Assembly: GCF_013283195.1 (NCBI RefSeq)
Contig: NZ_JABEKT010000001.1
Location: 1,400,795 to 1,464,794 of the forward strand
DNA: 64,000 nucleotides
DNA from: Ensifer adhaerens
GTDB taxonomy: Bacteria; Pseudomonadota; Alphaproteobacteria; Rhizobiales; Rhizobiaceae
Direction of reading: 5' to 3'
Both the position numbers and the translations under genes were made by a program. Positions 20,168 through 28,807 of this stretch are shown here, one piece after another (the first letter of the stretch is position 1; each line of letters opens with the position of its first letter). The notes below the pieces were generated by a model. The model was not told where the DNA came from. It saw only the letters and a program-made list of their open reading frames with translations, and made no database searches.

Positions 20168-20616
20168 GCGATGAAGCGCCCGCGCTCTTCCGCTGATGGT
20201 ACCATGCAGGTCTGGCGGCGCCCGGCGATCCGGTAACGGTTTCTCGCAACGAGATCGTAAAGCGGATCGCGAAGGGCGGCAGGCAGGATACGGCAGATGT
20301 TTACCAGCGACCACGGCAGGCCAAGACCTGCAAGCGTGCGGATCGATCCGTCGGACTTGAAGCGCGCGATGCCGTTCTCGATCAGGATGTTGCTCTCATA
20401 GTTGCGGTCATCAAGGCCGTAATGCCGATAGAGCGCCCGGCCGAGCGGCGACTGCGCCGTCAGGTAGCGATAGCGCGCCTGCCGGTCGTGGCGTAGCATG
20501 AAGCGCACCCAGCCCGAGCAGAAGATGCATTCGCCGTCAAAGACGATCACCGGGCGATCGTCGGGAAAGTCCGGCACCGACGCATCGTTGCGGTAGCCAT
20601 GGGGTTGCTGTCGCAT
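20164..20616 (-). CDS. DCC-family thiol-disulfide oxidoreductase-like protein (DUF393)
   Basis: A 150-aa DUF393 protein named for its DxxCxxC signature, here FDGECIFCSGW with C30 and C33. Further family features are the HDRQARYRYLTAQSPLGRALYRHYGL segment and the YESNILIENG strand, then LPWSLVNICRILP. It is probably a thioredoxin-like redox protein acting in the cytoplasm; no signal peptide is seen. It begins 2 nt after the MBL-fold gene and overlaps the DUF4166 gene by 4 nt, so all three should be co-translated. The physiological substrate is unknown. Confidence 0.88.
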   Translation of the reverse strand: MRQQPHGYRNDASVPDFPDDRPVIVFDGECIFCSGWVRFMLRHDRQARYRYLTAQSPLGRALYRHYGLDDRNYESNILIENGIARFKSDGSIRTLAGLGLPWSLVNICRILPAALRDPLYDLVARNRYRIAGRRQTCMVPSAEERGRFIA

Positions 20617-20618
20617 GG

Positions 20619-21542
20619 TCAGCCGGCACCTCCGGGCGCCAGCCGGTAGTCGCCAAACAGGGAAGGCGGCCCGTCGGTCTCGACACGCCCCTGTTCGACC
20701 AGGTCTTCGAGGTGCGCCAGCACGGAAAGGGCGGCCGCGCCATGCAGTCGGACGTCGGTCGTGGCGTAGATCACCTTGACCATGTCGGGGATCTTGCCGT
20801 CGCCTGCACGCACGCGCTCAAGCACCGCACGTTCGCGCATCCGGCGGTGGGCGCGCAGCCCCCTGAGGAATGAGGCCGGTTCGACGACGGGGCCACCGTG
20901 CCCGGGCAGATAGAGCCGGTCGTCGCGCCCAAGCAGCTTTTCCAGCGAGGCCATGTAGTCCGCCATGGCGCCATCCGGCGGCGCGACGATCGTCGTCGCC
21001 CAGGCCATGACGTGATCGGCGGAAAAGACAGTGCCGGTGCCCTCGAGCGCAAAGGCCATGTGGTTGGCGGTGTGGCCGGGGGTGGCGAGCCCTGTCAGTA
21101 CCCAGCCGTCGCCTTCGATCCGCCCGCCATCGGCAAGGACGATGTCGGGCGAAAAGTCCATGTCGGAACTTTCGGCGAAGGGGTTGATCTCGCCTTCATG
21201 CAAGGGGCGGGCGGCCCGGTGCGGCCCTTCGCCGACGATCGTTGCGCCCGTCGCCGCCTTGAGCCGCTGTCCCAGCGGCGAGTGATCGCGATGGGTGTGG
21301 CTGACGGCAATGTGGGTCACTTCCCGGCCCGCAAGCGCCGTCATCAGCGCCTGGAAATGCGCTTCGTCGTCCGGGCCGGGGTCGATCACCGCCACCGAGC
21401 GTCCGCCGACGATATAGCTGTTGGTGCCGTGGAAGGTGAAGGGGCCGGGATTGTTGACGGTGATGCGCTGCACCCCGTCGGCAACGGTCACGGCCTCGCC
21501 ATGAGCCGGCTTGAAGTCGAGATCGAAGTCGGGGCCTTGCAT
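20619..21542 (-). CDS. MBL-fold metallohydrolase
   Basis: A 307-aa metallo-beta-lactamase-fold hydrolase of the glyoxalase-II/LACTB2 type. Metal ligands are seen in SHTHRDHSPLG (H82, H84, D86, H87), PGHTANHMAF, FSADHVMAW and LPGHGGPV. The N-terminal half has NPGPFTFHGTNSYIVG and VIDPGP. A C-terminal winged-helix-like tail (about 240-300) resembles that of LACTB2-type proteins. ATG 21542, with AGGAAAAG before it, is preferred over a GTG at 21563 that would overlap the cupin stop. It is the second gene of a four-gene operon. The substrate could be a thioester or a nucleic acid and cannot be decided from sequence. Confidence 0.88.
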   Translation of the reverse strand: MQGPDFDLDFKPAHGEAVTVADGVQRITVNNPGPFTFHGTNSYIVGGRSVAVIDPGPDDEAHFQALMTALAGREVTHIAVSHTHRDHSPLGQRLKAATGATIVGEGPHRAARPLHEGEINPFAESSDMDFSPDIVLADGGRIEGDGWVLTGLATPGHTANHMAFALEGTGTVFSADHVMAWATTIVAPPDGAMADYMASLEKLLGRDDRLYLPGHGGPVVEPASFLRGLRAHRRMRERAVLERVRAGDGKIPDMVKVIYATTDVRLHGAAALSVLAHLEDLVEQGRVETDGPPSLFGDYRLAPGGAG

Positions 21543-21559
21543 GCGTCTTTTCCTGGCCT

Positions 21560-21856
21560 TCACTTGTATTCGATCTCGATGAAGGACATCGACTCGCTAC
21601 CGGCATTGACGACATTGTGCGCCATGCCGGCCTCGCGCCGGTAGGCAGCACCCTTGGCGATATCCACCCGGCGGCTACCGCCTTCTTCTTCCAGTAGGAA
21701 CTGGCAATCGGTCATCGGCACGACGACATAGCCGAGGCCATGGACATGGTGGCCGGTATCGGCGCCGGGCTCGAAGTCCCACCTTGTAATGCGCACCACC
21801 GCGTCGTCGACAAGAATGCTGGGCACGGCAGGGGGGCGGGCGCGAAACTGGCTCAT
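21560..21856 (-). CDS. Small cupin-domain protein
   Basis: A 98-aa single-domain cupin. The metal-binding motif 1 is GHHVHGLGYVVVPM, and motif 2 falls around GAAYRREAGMAHNVVNAG. The N-terminus contains DDAVVRITRWDFEPGADTG, usual for small conserved-barrel proteins. No extra domain is present, so a catalytic role cannot be assigned. ATG 21856 has GGAG 7 nt upstream; the longer frame to 22003 is not supported. It heads the operon cupin-MBL-DCC-DUF4166 with a 17-nt gap to the next gene. Confidence 0.83.
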   Translation of the reverse strand: MSQFRARPPAVPSILVDDAVVRITRWDFEPGADTGHHVHGLGYVVVPMTDCQFLLEEEGGSRRVDIAKGAAYRREAGMAHNVVNAGSESMSFIEIEYK

Positions 21857-22070
21857 AGAGGTCTCCATTCGCGCCGGAGAATAGGAGGGGACGATGGCGA
21901 AGGGAAGGGCGCTTCGGCACCAGATGCCGGCCTTTCGCCGAAGGCGAGAAGGATGCGCGTGAACAAAGCCGAACAAAACCGCGCAAACCGCAAACTTAAT
22001 CATTGTGACGCGGCACGACCTTTGATAATCAGGCGCTCGATTTGGCGAGTTTATATTTCGTCAACTCCGT

Positions 22071-22145
22071 TGGGGCGTCGCCAAGCGGTAAGGCACCGGT
22101 TTTTGGTACCGGCATTCCCAGGTTCGAATCCTGGCGCCCCAGCCA
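22071..22145 (+). tRNA. tRNA-Gln (anticodon TTG)
   Basis: A 75-nt cloverleaf with encoded CCA. The acceptor stem TGGGGCG pairs with CGCCCCA, followed by discriminator G and CCA. The anticodon stem is CCGGT/ACCGG with loop TTTTGGT, giving anticodon TTG. The T-arm is CCAGG-TTCGAAT-CCTGG. Confidence 0.97.
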
Positions 22146-22351
22146 TATTTTTCCTTCAGGCAGTGCTCAGCGTTCTTTCGTGTCCCGATTGCCATGTCCG
22201 GCATGGGGCCGGTCGCTGTTGGTGCCCTGGCCCATGCCGGAAACAAGCATGATCGTTTCAGAGTCGTCAGGCCGCGCTGTGCGGATCGTTCGCCTTCATC
22301 GGCGCGCGGCGACAGTCACTCGCTCCGTCCGCTCTGCGCCGCCGAAACAGA

Positions 22352-22379
22352 AAACCCGCCAATGGATGTTGGCGGGTTT
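22352..22379 (-). terminator. Rho-independent terminator of the minus-strand lipoprotein gene
   Basis: AAACCCGCCAA and TTGGCGGGTTT arms with a 6-nt loop. On the minus strand the stem is followed by TTTTCTGTTT, 30 bp after the stop codon at 22410. Confidence 0.75.
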
Positions 22380-22409
22380 CGAATGTCTGTCGTCTGACGC
22401 GCTCGGCAA

Positions 22410-22847
22410 TCAGCTCGCCGGCGTTGCCGGCTTTTCCTGCTTGGCGCCGCCGAGGAATTCCTCGCACCAGCTTGGGCCGTCGGCGCGCTTGTGGTCGCCG
22501 AGGAGGCGGATTGAGCGGATGACGTAGTCGGAAGAGACTGTCAGCTGCACCGAGCAGCTCAGATACTCCGTGCGGGCTGAGGCAATCCGTTTGCCGCGCT
22601 TGCCGTCCTTGCCGGTTTCATACTGGGCCGGGACCTTGCGGGTCTTGTAGCCGCCCTTCCAGTTGTAGACGGTGGAGCTGCCGCTTTCGACGTCGGAGAG
22701 CGGAGGGCCATACTGGGCAAAGAAGGCGCCGGCCGGCTGACCGAGCCAGCGGGATTCGACCGCGTTTCTCGAAATCCCCGTCGTCGTCGTGGTGCAGCCT
22801 GCGAGCGCAAGCGCGAGGCCTGCCACCGTCATCATGCGGAAGTTCAT
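22410..22847 (-). CDS. Putative lipoprotein, BamE/SmpA-like
   Basis: A 145-aa protein with a lipoprotein signal ending LALAGC (lipidated C18). The mature part has ESRWLGQPAGAFFAQYGPP, a turn with STVYNWKGGY, then SCSVQLTVSSDYVIRSIRLLGD, an arrangement like the small BamE/SmpA-type domain. This resemblance is by pattern only. Two further Cys may form a disulfide. ATG 22847 is chosen over an upstream frame because the signal peptide begins there and AAGGGA lies before it. Location in the outer or inner membrane is inferred. Confidence 0.7.
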   Translation of the reverse strand: MNFRMMTVAGLALALAGCTTTTTGISRNAVESRWLGQPAGAFFAQYGPPLSDVESGSSTVYNWKGGYKTRKVPAQYETGKDGKRGKRIASARTEYLSCSVQLTVSSDYVIRSIRLLGDHKRADGPSWCEEFLGGAKQEKPATPAS

Positions 22848-23244
22848 GTTTTCGTCCCTTTGGCTCTCGTTCGGAAATAGGCATGGCGCGCAGGCCTCAA
22901 TCCCCTGAGTTTGCGCGCTTTCCGCTGAGCCTCTAGCGCCAAAAGCCTGCAAAGAAAATCCGCTGTCTGCATTCTATTTCAGGAAAATGCGAAGCGTTGC
23001 AGAAAGGCCCTACCTGGCCCCACAGCCTCACGGCAACGTGAACGGTTGGAGCCGATTCACGCCTCTTCGCCCGCCGCCATGAACATGGGAAAGGTTGCGA
23101 CACAGCGATTCGAACAACTCGTCTTGAAAGCGCTGGAAAGCGCTGGCGCGCAATGCCTTTGGTGCGGCGTTCGCGCTGTCTTCGTGCTGATGCGCGGGCG
23201 CGATTTGCTCCGATGCGTCCGGCGAGGGGGCTCTGCTGCTCGGC

Positions 23245-23718
23245 CTATTCACCGATCAGCTTGCAGCCGATCTTGGTAGCGCTCCCGGCGATCGCCTTCA
23301 GCGGGCCGTCGTAGACATCGCAGTCGAGCAGGTTGTCCGGGCCGCTGCGACGGGCGGAGTAGACGTTGATGTTGACGAGGGGCTCGCCGTCCTTGACCCA
23401 GTGCAGCCGTGTTTCGATATCGCCCTTGCCGGGAATAGCCACCATGGCCGGTTCGCCGTCACGTTCGGTCCTGTCTTCACCGAGATCGATCATGCCGATC
23501 TGATCGGCGTGCTCTTCGGCGCCCGGCGCCGGCTCGCCTGAATAATAGGCCGCAATCACGATCCCTTCCTTGAGCGCCTGGAGCTTGCTCGCGGCGGCTT
23601 GTGAAAAGGACAGATCCACTTCGAAGCCCCAAGGGGCCGCAATATCGGCACCTGCCGTGCCGGGCACCAGGCCGGCAACGACGATCGCGGCAAGCGAAAC
23701 AGAACGGATCGGCGGCAT
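23245..23718 (-). CDS. Secreted hypothetical protein
   Basis: A 157-aa protein with an N-terminal signal peptide (IRSVSLAAIVVAGLVPGTAGA, predicted cleavage after about residue 23). The mature part has FEVDLSFSQAAASKLQALKEGIVIAAYYSGEPAPGAE. A beta-rich segment follows with IDLGEDRTERDGEPAMVAIPG and VNINVYSARRSGPDNLLDCDVYDG. Two Cys lie near the C-terminus (LDCDV and IGCKL). No recognised family; likely periplasmic. ATG 23718 has AAGGAG 7 nt upstream, which supports the start. It is upstream of and divergent from tRNA-Pro. Confidence 0.7.
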   Translation of the reverse strand: MPPIRSVSLAAIVVAGLVPGTAGADIAAPWGFEVDLSFSQAAASKLQALKEGIVIAAYYSGEPAPGAEEHADQIGMIDLGEDRTERDGEPAMVAIPGKGDIETRLHWVKDGEPLVNINVYSARRSGPDNLLDCDVYDGPLKAIAGSATKIGCKLIGE

Positions 23719-23992
23719 TGACGTACTCCTTGGCGATGGCGGGCAAGCACCTGAAGCCGGCGTATTAGACAAGCAACACAGACAGTCCCCGTCAAGGGGC
23801 GTCTCGATCGGCAGCGATCATCGTCCGTTCTGGCCGATATTTGGTTTGCCGGCGGTGTCGAACAGGAGGCGGATCGCTGTTCGCGTCTCGGTTTTCCACT
23901 GGTCCTGCTCTTTATTGTCGTGACCGTGAATGTTTTTCGCAATAGGCGCTTGTGCAATCCAAATGCCTGTTCTATAGAGGCGCCGCTGGTCA

Positions 23993-24069
23993 CGGAGTGT
24001 AGCGCAGTCTGGTAGCGCACCACGTTCGGGACGTGGGGGTCGCAAGTTCGAATCTTGCCACTCCGACCA
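23993..24069 (+). tRNA. tRNA-Pro (anticodon CGG)
   Basis: A 77-nt tRNA with encoded CCA. The acceptor stem CGGAGTG pairs with CACTCCG, followed by discriminator A and CCA. The anticodon stem is CCACG/CGTGG with loop TTCGGGA, giving anticodon CGG. The T-arm is CAAG-TTCGAAT-CTTG. The gene-poor scar described next begins directly downstream. Confidence 0.97.
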
Positions 24070-24266
24070 GCTAAATCAATCCCTTAATTCCCCATTTGCC
24101 CGGATCGCATTTCGATGCGGGGCAATTGCGTGCCTTTTCAAGGCACGTAAGCCGCTGCCTTGCAAAAGGCTGGTCTGGCACGCGGAGAAGCTGCTCAAAA
24201 TCCTGCTCAGGCCGCCGATCCGCCTTCTCACTCGACATTCTCTCCAGGCCGTGATGGAGTAGGGCG

Positions 24267-24684
24267 CGCACTTGTCGATATCGATGCCTGGAACGAACGC
24301 GGCTATACCGCCCGGATCACCGACCTCTTGCAGAGCCGCTCATTCGAATTCTTGGATCAGGATGTCTTGAATGTGGCTGCCGATGGCGACTTCGTGCAGC
24401 TTGCCGACCAATGGAATGCGCGAAAGGGATGGGACGACTATTCCAATGCCTCCATCGTGCATTTCACGCACGCCAAGCCAAACACGCAAGAATGCCTGCA
24501 CCCGGAAAAGGCGACCTTCTTGGAGTACAGAAGACATACGCCCTGGCGGAAAGACCAGGCTTCAGACAAGGCGCGACAGGCGCATTCGGACACTGATGCT
24601 TTCAGTCAGGAAAAAGTGGCAGCGATTCTGGGCCGCTTCCGGGTTCGGCGCGCCCAGCCGCGTCGATTAGGCGAGCCAGTCTGA
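24267..24684 (+). pseudogene. Truncated family-8 glycosyltransferase remnant
   Basis: The translation from about 24267 reads ALVDIDAWNERGY, then SFEFLDQDVLNVAADGDF, DQWNARKGWDD, SIVHFTHAKPNT and RRHTPWRK. These are in the order of the C-terminal half of LgtC/RfaJ-type family-8 glycosyltransferases (D-x-W, LDQDxLN, WN, HF-x-KPW). The N-terminal half with the nucleotide-sugar site and DxD motif is absent; the frame upstream (24160-24266) does not resemble the family. The coding part keeps an open frame to a stop at 24682. It lies 200 bp downstream of tRNA-Pro, so it may be debris of a past integration. A functional short protein cannot be excluded but is unlikely. Confidence 0.65.
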
Positions 24685-24729
24685 CAAGTGCCGGCAGGAC
24701 TGCTGCCAGCAATATCTCGGCCAGATCGC

Positions 24730-24909
24730 TCAGCCCTGCTTTTCCAGAGCCCTGAGGACGGACTGGCCGATTGCCTGCGCCTGCAGCATCGAGGAAAAGT
24801 TGCCCTGCGCCGGGTGGGTGACGCCGCGATACTTTACGACAAAGCACCATTTGCCATTCGGGCGCTTTTCGATAGTCACGGCCGTTTCCGGTTTTTTGTC
24901 CGCGGTCAT
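24730..24909 (-). CDS. Small hypothetical protein (59 aa)
   Basis: A 59-aa protein with a near-ideal ribosome binding site (GGAGACGAAG directly before the ATG). The sequence begins MTADKKPETAVTIEKRPNGK, continues with WCFVVKYRGVTHPAQG and ends in an Ala/Gln-rich amphipathic helix, SMLQAQAIGQSVLRALEKQ. The alternation of a short beta-hairpin (VTIEKRPNGKWCFVVKY) and a C-terminal helix suggests a small folded domain. No TM segment, no signal peptide and no recognised family. It stands alone within the gene-poor segment after tRNA-Pro. Confidence 0.65.
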   Translation of the reverse strand: MTADKKPETAVTIEKRPNGKWCFVVKYRGVTHPAQGNFSSMLQAQAIGQSVLRALEKQG

Positions 24910-25736
24910 CTTCGTCTCCTTGCGATCCTGCGCGTCGTCGCGCCAGACCTGCCTGATATCCGCATGTCGCGGCTGATGTCCAGTTGCGTCTCGTTTGTGT
25001 CGGCTGTCTGGTCGTTATCGACACAATTTTGCGACCTTCGGCGGATCTTTTTGGAAACGTGTCGAAGCACCCGGCCTGACGACAAGCGCGTCATGCGTTC
25101 ACAGGAATGCACGAGGGACACTCGAACACTTTGATTCCGGAAGATCTTATCCGCCTTCAGTGATTCCATTTGCAAACAGGATGCTCTGGACAGCCGTCAT
25201 CGCGCCAAGGAGCAGAGTTTTGAAGGCAGTCGCATCGACCAGCGTTCAGCATCCGCTGATCAGGAATCCTGTCGCGAATGACCGGAGAGGGCTCGCAAGG
25301 GCCCTGTTTGTCGTGCGATCAAAGTCTGGAAGGAGCTGTGGTCAGGCGGACTGTCCCACGACGTTTGGAAACGGTGAAACAGCCCTATCGGTCATCATGA
25401 TCGACGCGCCAACTTACAAATGCATCGGCATATTTAAACCCTCAAATTTTATGGCCGCAGCTCAAGGTGAAGCAATTGCAAGCGGTGTGCTGTTTCGGCA
25501 CAGGTCGGTGCGGCAGACGGGTTGAGTGCGGTCATCCGAGTGATGCCATCTCGCGGAACGGCGGGAGCCCGCGATGAAGCATGCTTCAGGCGCGGAGGCC
25601 CGGAACCGCATGCGCGCCTTGTGATCGCGCCAATTGCTGTTCAATTGGAAACGGCTTGTTCACCCGGTGCTGTCTTATCGGAGTGAACAACAAAGGCGAT
25701 ATTGCCTTCAGCAATCGTTCTCTCCGTGAGGCTCAG
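24910..25736. other. Gene-poor interval, nothing assigned
   Basis: More than 800 bp lacking a supportable gene. Open frames exist on both strands, but they lack ribosome binding sites and their translations have no coherent secondary-structure pattern. Base composition is less GC-rich than the flanks, notably around 25400-25460 (ATATTTAAACCC, CAAATTTTATGG). No repeat of the tRNA-Pro 3' end and no transposase fragment was recognised. Confidence 0.45.
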
Positions 25737-25880
25737 ATGTTGAAGGAACCGATATTCACATTCCGCGAGATCGCCATATGGTCCGCCATTCTCGGTAGCG
25801 TGGTCGGGTACCAGCTTTGGCAGCACGCCGATCCCGCACCGCTGACGATGGTGCTTCCGAGCATCGAGCAGCGGTCGTGA
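25737..25880 (+). CDS. Small single-TM hypothetical protein (47 aa)
   Basis: A 47-aa protein beginning MLKEPIFTFREIAIW, with one likely TM segment (IAIWSAILGSVVGYQLW) and a short C-terminal tail PLTMVLPSIEQRS. The ATG has GTGAGG 6 nt upstream. The hairpin at 25881-25937 lies directly after the stop and could terminate it. No family recognised. It could be a small membrane regulator, or a chance frame in a gene-poor region. Confidence 0.45.
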   Translation: MLKEPIFTFREIAIWSAILGSVVGYQLWQHADPAPLTMVLPSIEQRS

Positions 25881-25937
25881 TTGCCGCATCATTCCTAAAT
25901 CGAAATCGATTAAGGGAAGAAAACATGCGGCAATTTT
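25881..25937 (+). terminator. Long-loop hairpin with T run
   Basis: TTGCCGCAT (25881-25889) and ATGCGGCAA (25925-25933) form a perfect 9-bp stem with a 35-nt loop and TTTT after it. It starts directly after the stop of the small TM gene. The loop is long for a terminator. Confidence 0.4.
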
Positions 25938-25961
25938 AAAGGGTTACAGCGCTTGTCGGTA

Positions 25962-26156
25962 TTACTCCTCCGGCATGCCGTTGCGCCGAGCGGCCTGAAG
26001 CAACTCGATCTCGCCGGCCGTCGGGCCGAACTGGCCCTGAAGCCTTCGTGTTTCCTCCGCGTCGAGCCGGTACTTCCGCGCGAAGGCCTCGATCGTCACG
26101 GCCCGCCCAAGAAAGCCACGGCGCGGCGCGTCCTCTCGTTCATGGTCCAGCATCAT
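25962..26156 (-). CDS. Small conserved-type hypothetical protein (64 aa)
   Basis: A 64-aa charged helical protein. It contains EREDAPRRGFLGRAV, then TIEAFARKYRLDAEETRRLQ and a C-terminal GEIELLQAARRNG. The central part reads like a helix-turn-helix-sized segment (IEAFARKYRLDAEE), but the protein is too short to assign. The start has an excellent ribosome binding site (AAGGAGGAACAGCC, then tandem ATGs). Its promoter would face away from cysN. No function is assigned; possibly a small DNA-binding or regulatory protein. Confidence 0.7.
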   Translation of the reverse strand: MMLDHEREDAPRRGFLGRAVTIEAFARKYRLDAEETRRLQGQFGPTAGEIELLQAARRNGMPEE

Positions 26157-26251
26157 GGCTGTTCCTCCTTCCCGGTCCATGGAAAGTAGGGCAGCAGTCA
26201 ATTTCGGAAAGATGCGTTGGCGCAATTCAGCGAGGCGTCGTGCAGATCGGT

Positions 26252-26280
26252 CGAAAAGAAAAGGGCCCTCGTGGGCCCTC
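26252..26280 (-). terminator. Rho-independent terminator after cysN
   Basis: On the minus strand, AGGGCCC-ACGA-GGGCCCT followed by TTTCTTTTC, about 25 bp downstream of the cysN stop. Confidence 0.75.
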
Positions 26281-26303
26281 TTCTGGTCGTGGGTGACTGC
26301 AGG

Positions 26304-27809
26304 TCAGCCGTCGATCGTGTCGATGATCTCACTCGCCTTGCCTGCGCTGACGCGGCGAACTTCAGCATCTTCACGCCGAGCCGCAAACAGTTCGGTTGCC
26401 ATCAACTGGTCGGCAAGATCGGCCGGCAGCGACAGGATCACGCGTGCGTCTTCCGTATGGATGCCGCCAAGCGCTGAGCGTTTGGCCGTGATCATGCCGC
26501 CGGCCACCGTGTTGTTGGTGTCCGGGTCGATCAGGATGAAGGCGCCAGTCGTCCGGTTCTGCTCGTAAGGGTCGAAGATCGCCTGTTCGTCGAAGGCCAG
26601 GTGAACCTTGCCGATGGCGTTCATCGGCAGCTGCTCGGCCGGTTCCCACTTGCCGGTCTTCAGATCCAGCTGGCTTGCTGGCTGCACCTGGACACGTTGG
26701 CGGCGGCTGCCGCTTTTCAGCCAGTAGCGCTTGCCCGGCTGGATGCCGTCCGCCTGCAGCGCAACGATCTGGGCGTCGAAGGCAAGGCCCGTCAGCGGCT
26801 GGCTGTCGATGGCGACGATCATATCGCCACGCGAGACATCGACCTGGCGGTCGAGCACCAGCGTGATGGCGTCGCCCGCCACCGCCGCATTGCGCACGAG
26901 ATCGAAGGTGACGATCTTGGTGACATTGGCGACCATGCCGGAGGGCAGGATGACGACGCTGTCACCCGGCTTCACCGAGCCGCCGGCAACCGTTCCCTGA
27001 TAGCCGCGGAAGCTCTCGCCTGGACGGGATACACGCTGCACCGGCAGGCGGAAGCCGACCGTCTGGGACGAGCGTGTCGTCGCCAGTTCAAGCACTTCGA
27101 CCAGTGTGGGGCCGTCGTACCAGGGCATGGAGGCGCGGCCGTCGTAAACGACGTTCTCGCCCTTCAGCGCCGAAAGCGGAATTGCCGTGACCTGACGCAC
27201 GCCAAGCGACAGCGCCAGCTCACGAAACTCGTGGCTGATCTGGTCGAACCGGGCACGATCGTAGTCCGTCAGGTCGATCTTGTTGACGGCCAGGACGAAC
27301 TGCTTGATGCCCATCAGCGTCGCGATGGTCGCGTGGCGCCGGGTCTGCTCGAGCAGGCCGACACGGGCATCGACCAACAGCACTGCGAGGTCGGCCGTCG
27401 AGGCGCCGGTTGCCATGTTGCGGGTGTACTGCTCGTGGCCGGGCGTGTCGGCGACGATGAACGAGCGCCGGTCGGTTGAGAAGTAACGATAGGCGACATC
27501 GATGGTGATGCCCTGTTCGCGCTCGGCCTGAAGACCGTCGAGCAGCAGTGCGAAGTCCGGCAGGCCAAGGTCGTTCTGCTTGCCGCTGGAATCACGTCGC
27601 AGTGTTGCCGCCTGGTCTTCCTTGACCGCCTTGGTATCCCAGAGCAGTCGGCCGATCAGCGTCGACTTTCCGTCGTCGACCGATCCGCAGGTGATGAGGC
27701 GAAGGGGACGACTGTCGCGCGTGGCGCGCGCCGTTTCGGAGGCCGGAAACGCCAGAACCTGGCCGGCTGCGTCTTCCTGAACGGCATTCGCGGTTGCTGG
27801 TGCGGTCAT
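26304..27809 (-). CDS. cysN: Sulfate adenylyltransferase subunit 1 (GTPase)
   Basis: A 501-aa GTPase subunit of ATP sulfurylase, which drives adenosine-5'-phosphosulfate formation with CysD. The GTP-binding motifs are G1 GSVDDGKST at 42-50, G3 DTPGHEQY and G4 NKIDLTD. Translation-factor-like beta-barrel domains follow (about 250-430). There is no C-terminal APS-kinase (CysC) domain, unlike the NodQ-type fusion, so its product feeds the APS reductase CysH. The start overlaps the cysD stop (TGATG), showing tight coupling. The ~30-residue N-terminal tail before RLITCGSVDDGKS is longer than in enterobacteria. Confidence 0.97.
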   Translation of the reverse strand: MTAPATANAVQEDAAGQVLAFPASETARATRDSRPLRLITCGSVDDGKSTLIGRLLWDTKAVKEDQAATLRRDSSGKQNDLGLPDFALLLDGLQAEREQGITIDVAYRYFSTDRRSFIVADTPGHEQYTRNMATGASTADLAVLLVDARVGLLEQTRRHATIATLMGIKQFVLAVNKIDLTDYDRARFDQISHEFRELALSLGVRQVTAIPLSALKGENVVYDGRASMPWYDGPTLVEVLELATTRSSQTVGFRLPVQRVSRPGESFRGYQGTVAGGSVKPGDSVVILPSGMVANVTKIVTFDLVRNAAVAGDAITLVLDRQVDVSRGDMIVAIDSQPLTGLAFDAQIVALQADGIQPGKRYWLKSGSRRQRVQVQPASQLDLKTGKWEPAEQLPMNAIGKVHLAFDEQAIFDPYEQNRTTGAFILIDPDTNNTVAGGMITAKRSALGGIHTEDARVILSLPADLADQLMATELFAARREDAEVRRVSAGKASEIIDTIDG

Positions 27810-28762
27810 CAGAAATATCCTTCGCGTTTTTTCTTTTCCATCGAGCCGGATTGGTCACGGTCAATGGCGCGGCCCTGGCGTTCGGATACGGTCGCGGTTT
27901 CAAGTTCGGAGATGATGTCGTCGAGTGATGTCGCTTCGGAGCGGATGGCGCCGGTCAGCGGGAAGCAGCCGAGCGTGCGGAAGCGGATCACTTCTTCGCG
28001 CCTGGTTTCATCCGGCAAAAGCTCGAGACGCGGGTCTTCGGCAAGGATCATCATGCCGTCGCGTTCGACGACCGGGCGTTTCTTGGCGAAATAAAGCGGC
28101 ACGATCGGAATGTCTTCGGCCTGGATGTAGCGCCAGATGTCGACCTCGGTCCAGTTCGACAGCGGGAAGGCGCGCACGCTCTCGCCCTTGCGCACCATGC
28201 CGTTGTAGACGTTCCAGAGCTCGGGGCGCTGGTTGCGCGGATCCCAGCGGTGGTCGGGGGTGCGGAACGAGTAGATGCGTTCCTTGGCGCGTGAGGCTTC
28301 TTCGTCGCGCCGGGCGCCGCCGAATGCCGCATCGTACTGGCCGGCGTCGAGCGCCTGGCGCAGGGCCTCGGTCTTCATGATGTCGGTATAGAGCGCCGAA
28401 CCGTGGCTGAACGGCGTGACGTTTTCCGCAGCACCGCGCGGATTGACGTGCTCGATCAGGTCGAGGTCGTAGCGCTTCACGATCTCGTTGCGAAACGCGA
28501 TCATCTCTGCAAACTTCCAGCCGGTGTTGACGTGCAGCAGCGGGAAGGGGACGCGACCGGGATAGAAGGCCTTGCGCGCCAGGTGCAGCAGCACCGAGGA
28601 ATCCTTGCCGATCGAGTAGAGCATGACAGGGCGATCGAACTCGGCGGCCACTTCACGGAAGATGTGGATCGCTTCGTTTTCCAGCGCCTTCAGATGCGGA
28701 TCAAGCGGCGGCTTGGTGCTCTGCGGGTTATGCAGTTCCGTTTCCGGATGGGTAAGGGGCAT
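27809..28762 (-). CDS. cysD: Sulfate adenylyltransferase subunit 2
   Basis: A 317-aa catalytic subunit of ATP sulfurylase. The PP-loop is [17 protein letters not shown]. Further landmarks are [34 protein letters not shown] (the family [15 protein letters not shown] signature), [11 protein letters not shown] and [12 protein letters not shown]. Length is slightly above the enterobacterial form. It sits 45 nt downstream of cysH and overlaps cysN by one base, so cysH-cysD-cysN form one operon for sulfate assimilation. Confidence 0.97.
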   Translation of the reverse strand: MPLTHPETELHNPQSTKPPLDPHLKALENEAIHIFREVAAEFDRPVMLYSIGKDSSVLLHLARKAFYPGRVPFPLLHVNTGWKFAEMIAFRNEIVKRYDLDLIEHVNPRGAAENVTPFSHGSALYTDIMKTEALRQALDAGQYDAAFGGARRDEEASRAKERIYSFRTPDHRWDPRNQRPELWNVYNGMVRKGESVRAFPLSNWTEVDIWRYIQAEDIPIVPLYFAKKRPVVERDGMMILAEDPRLELLPDETRREEVIRFRTLGCFPLTGAIRSEATSLDDIISELETATVSERQGRAIDRDQSGSMEKKKREGYF

Positions 28763-28807
28763 TTCAGTCTCCGGGAGGATCTTGTCTTTTGAGGAGCGCG
28801 CCTGCCC

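Noticed and set aside
24070-25960. Direct repeat of the tRNA-Pro 3' end as an attachment site, or an integrase remnant
   Set aside because: No copy of the tRNA T-arm/acceptor sequence and no integrase-like peptide was found in the interval by eye.
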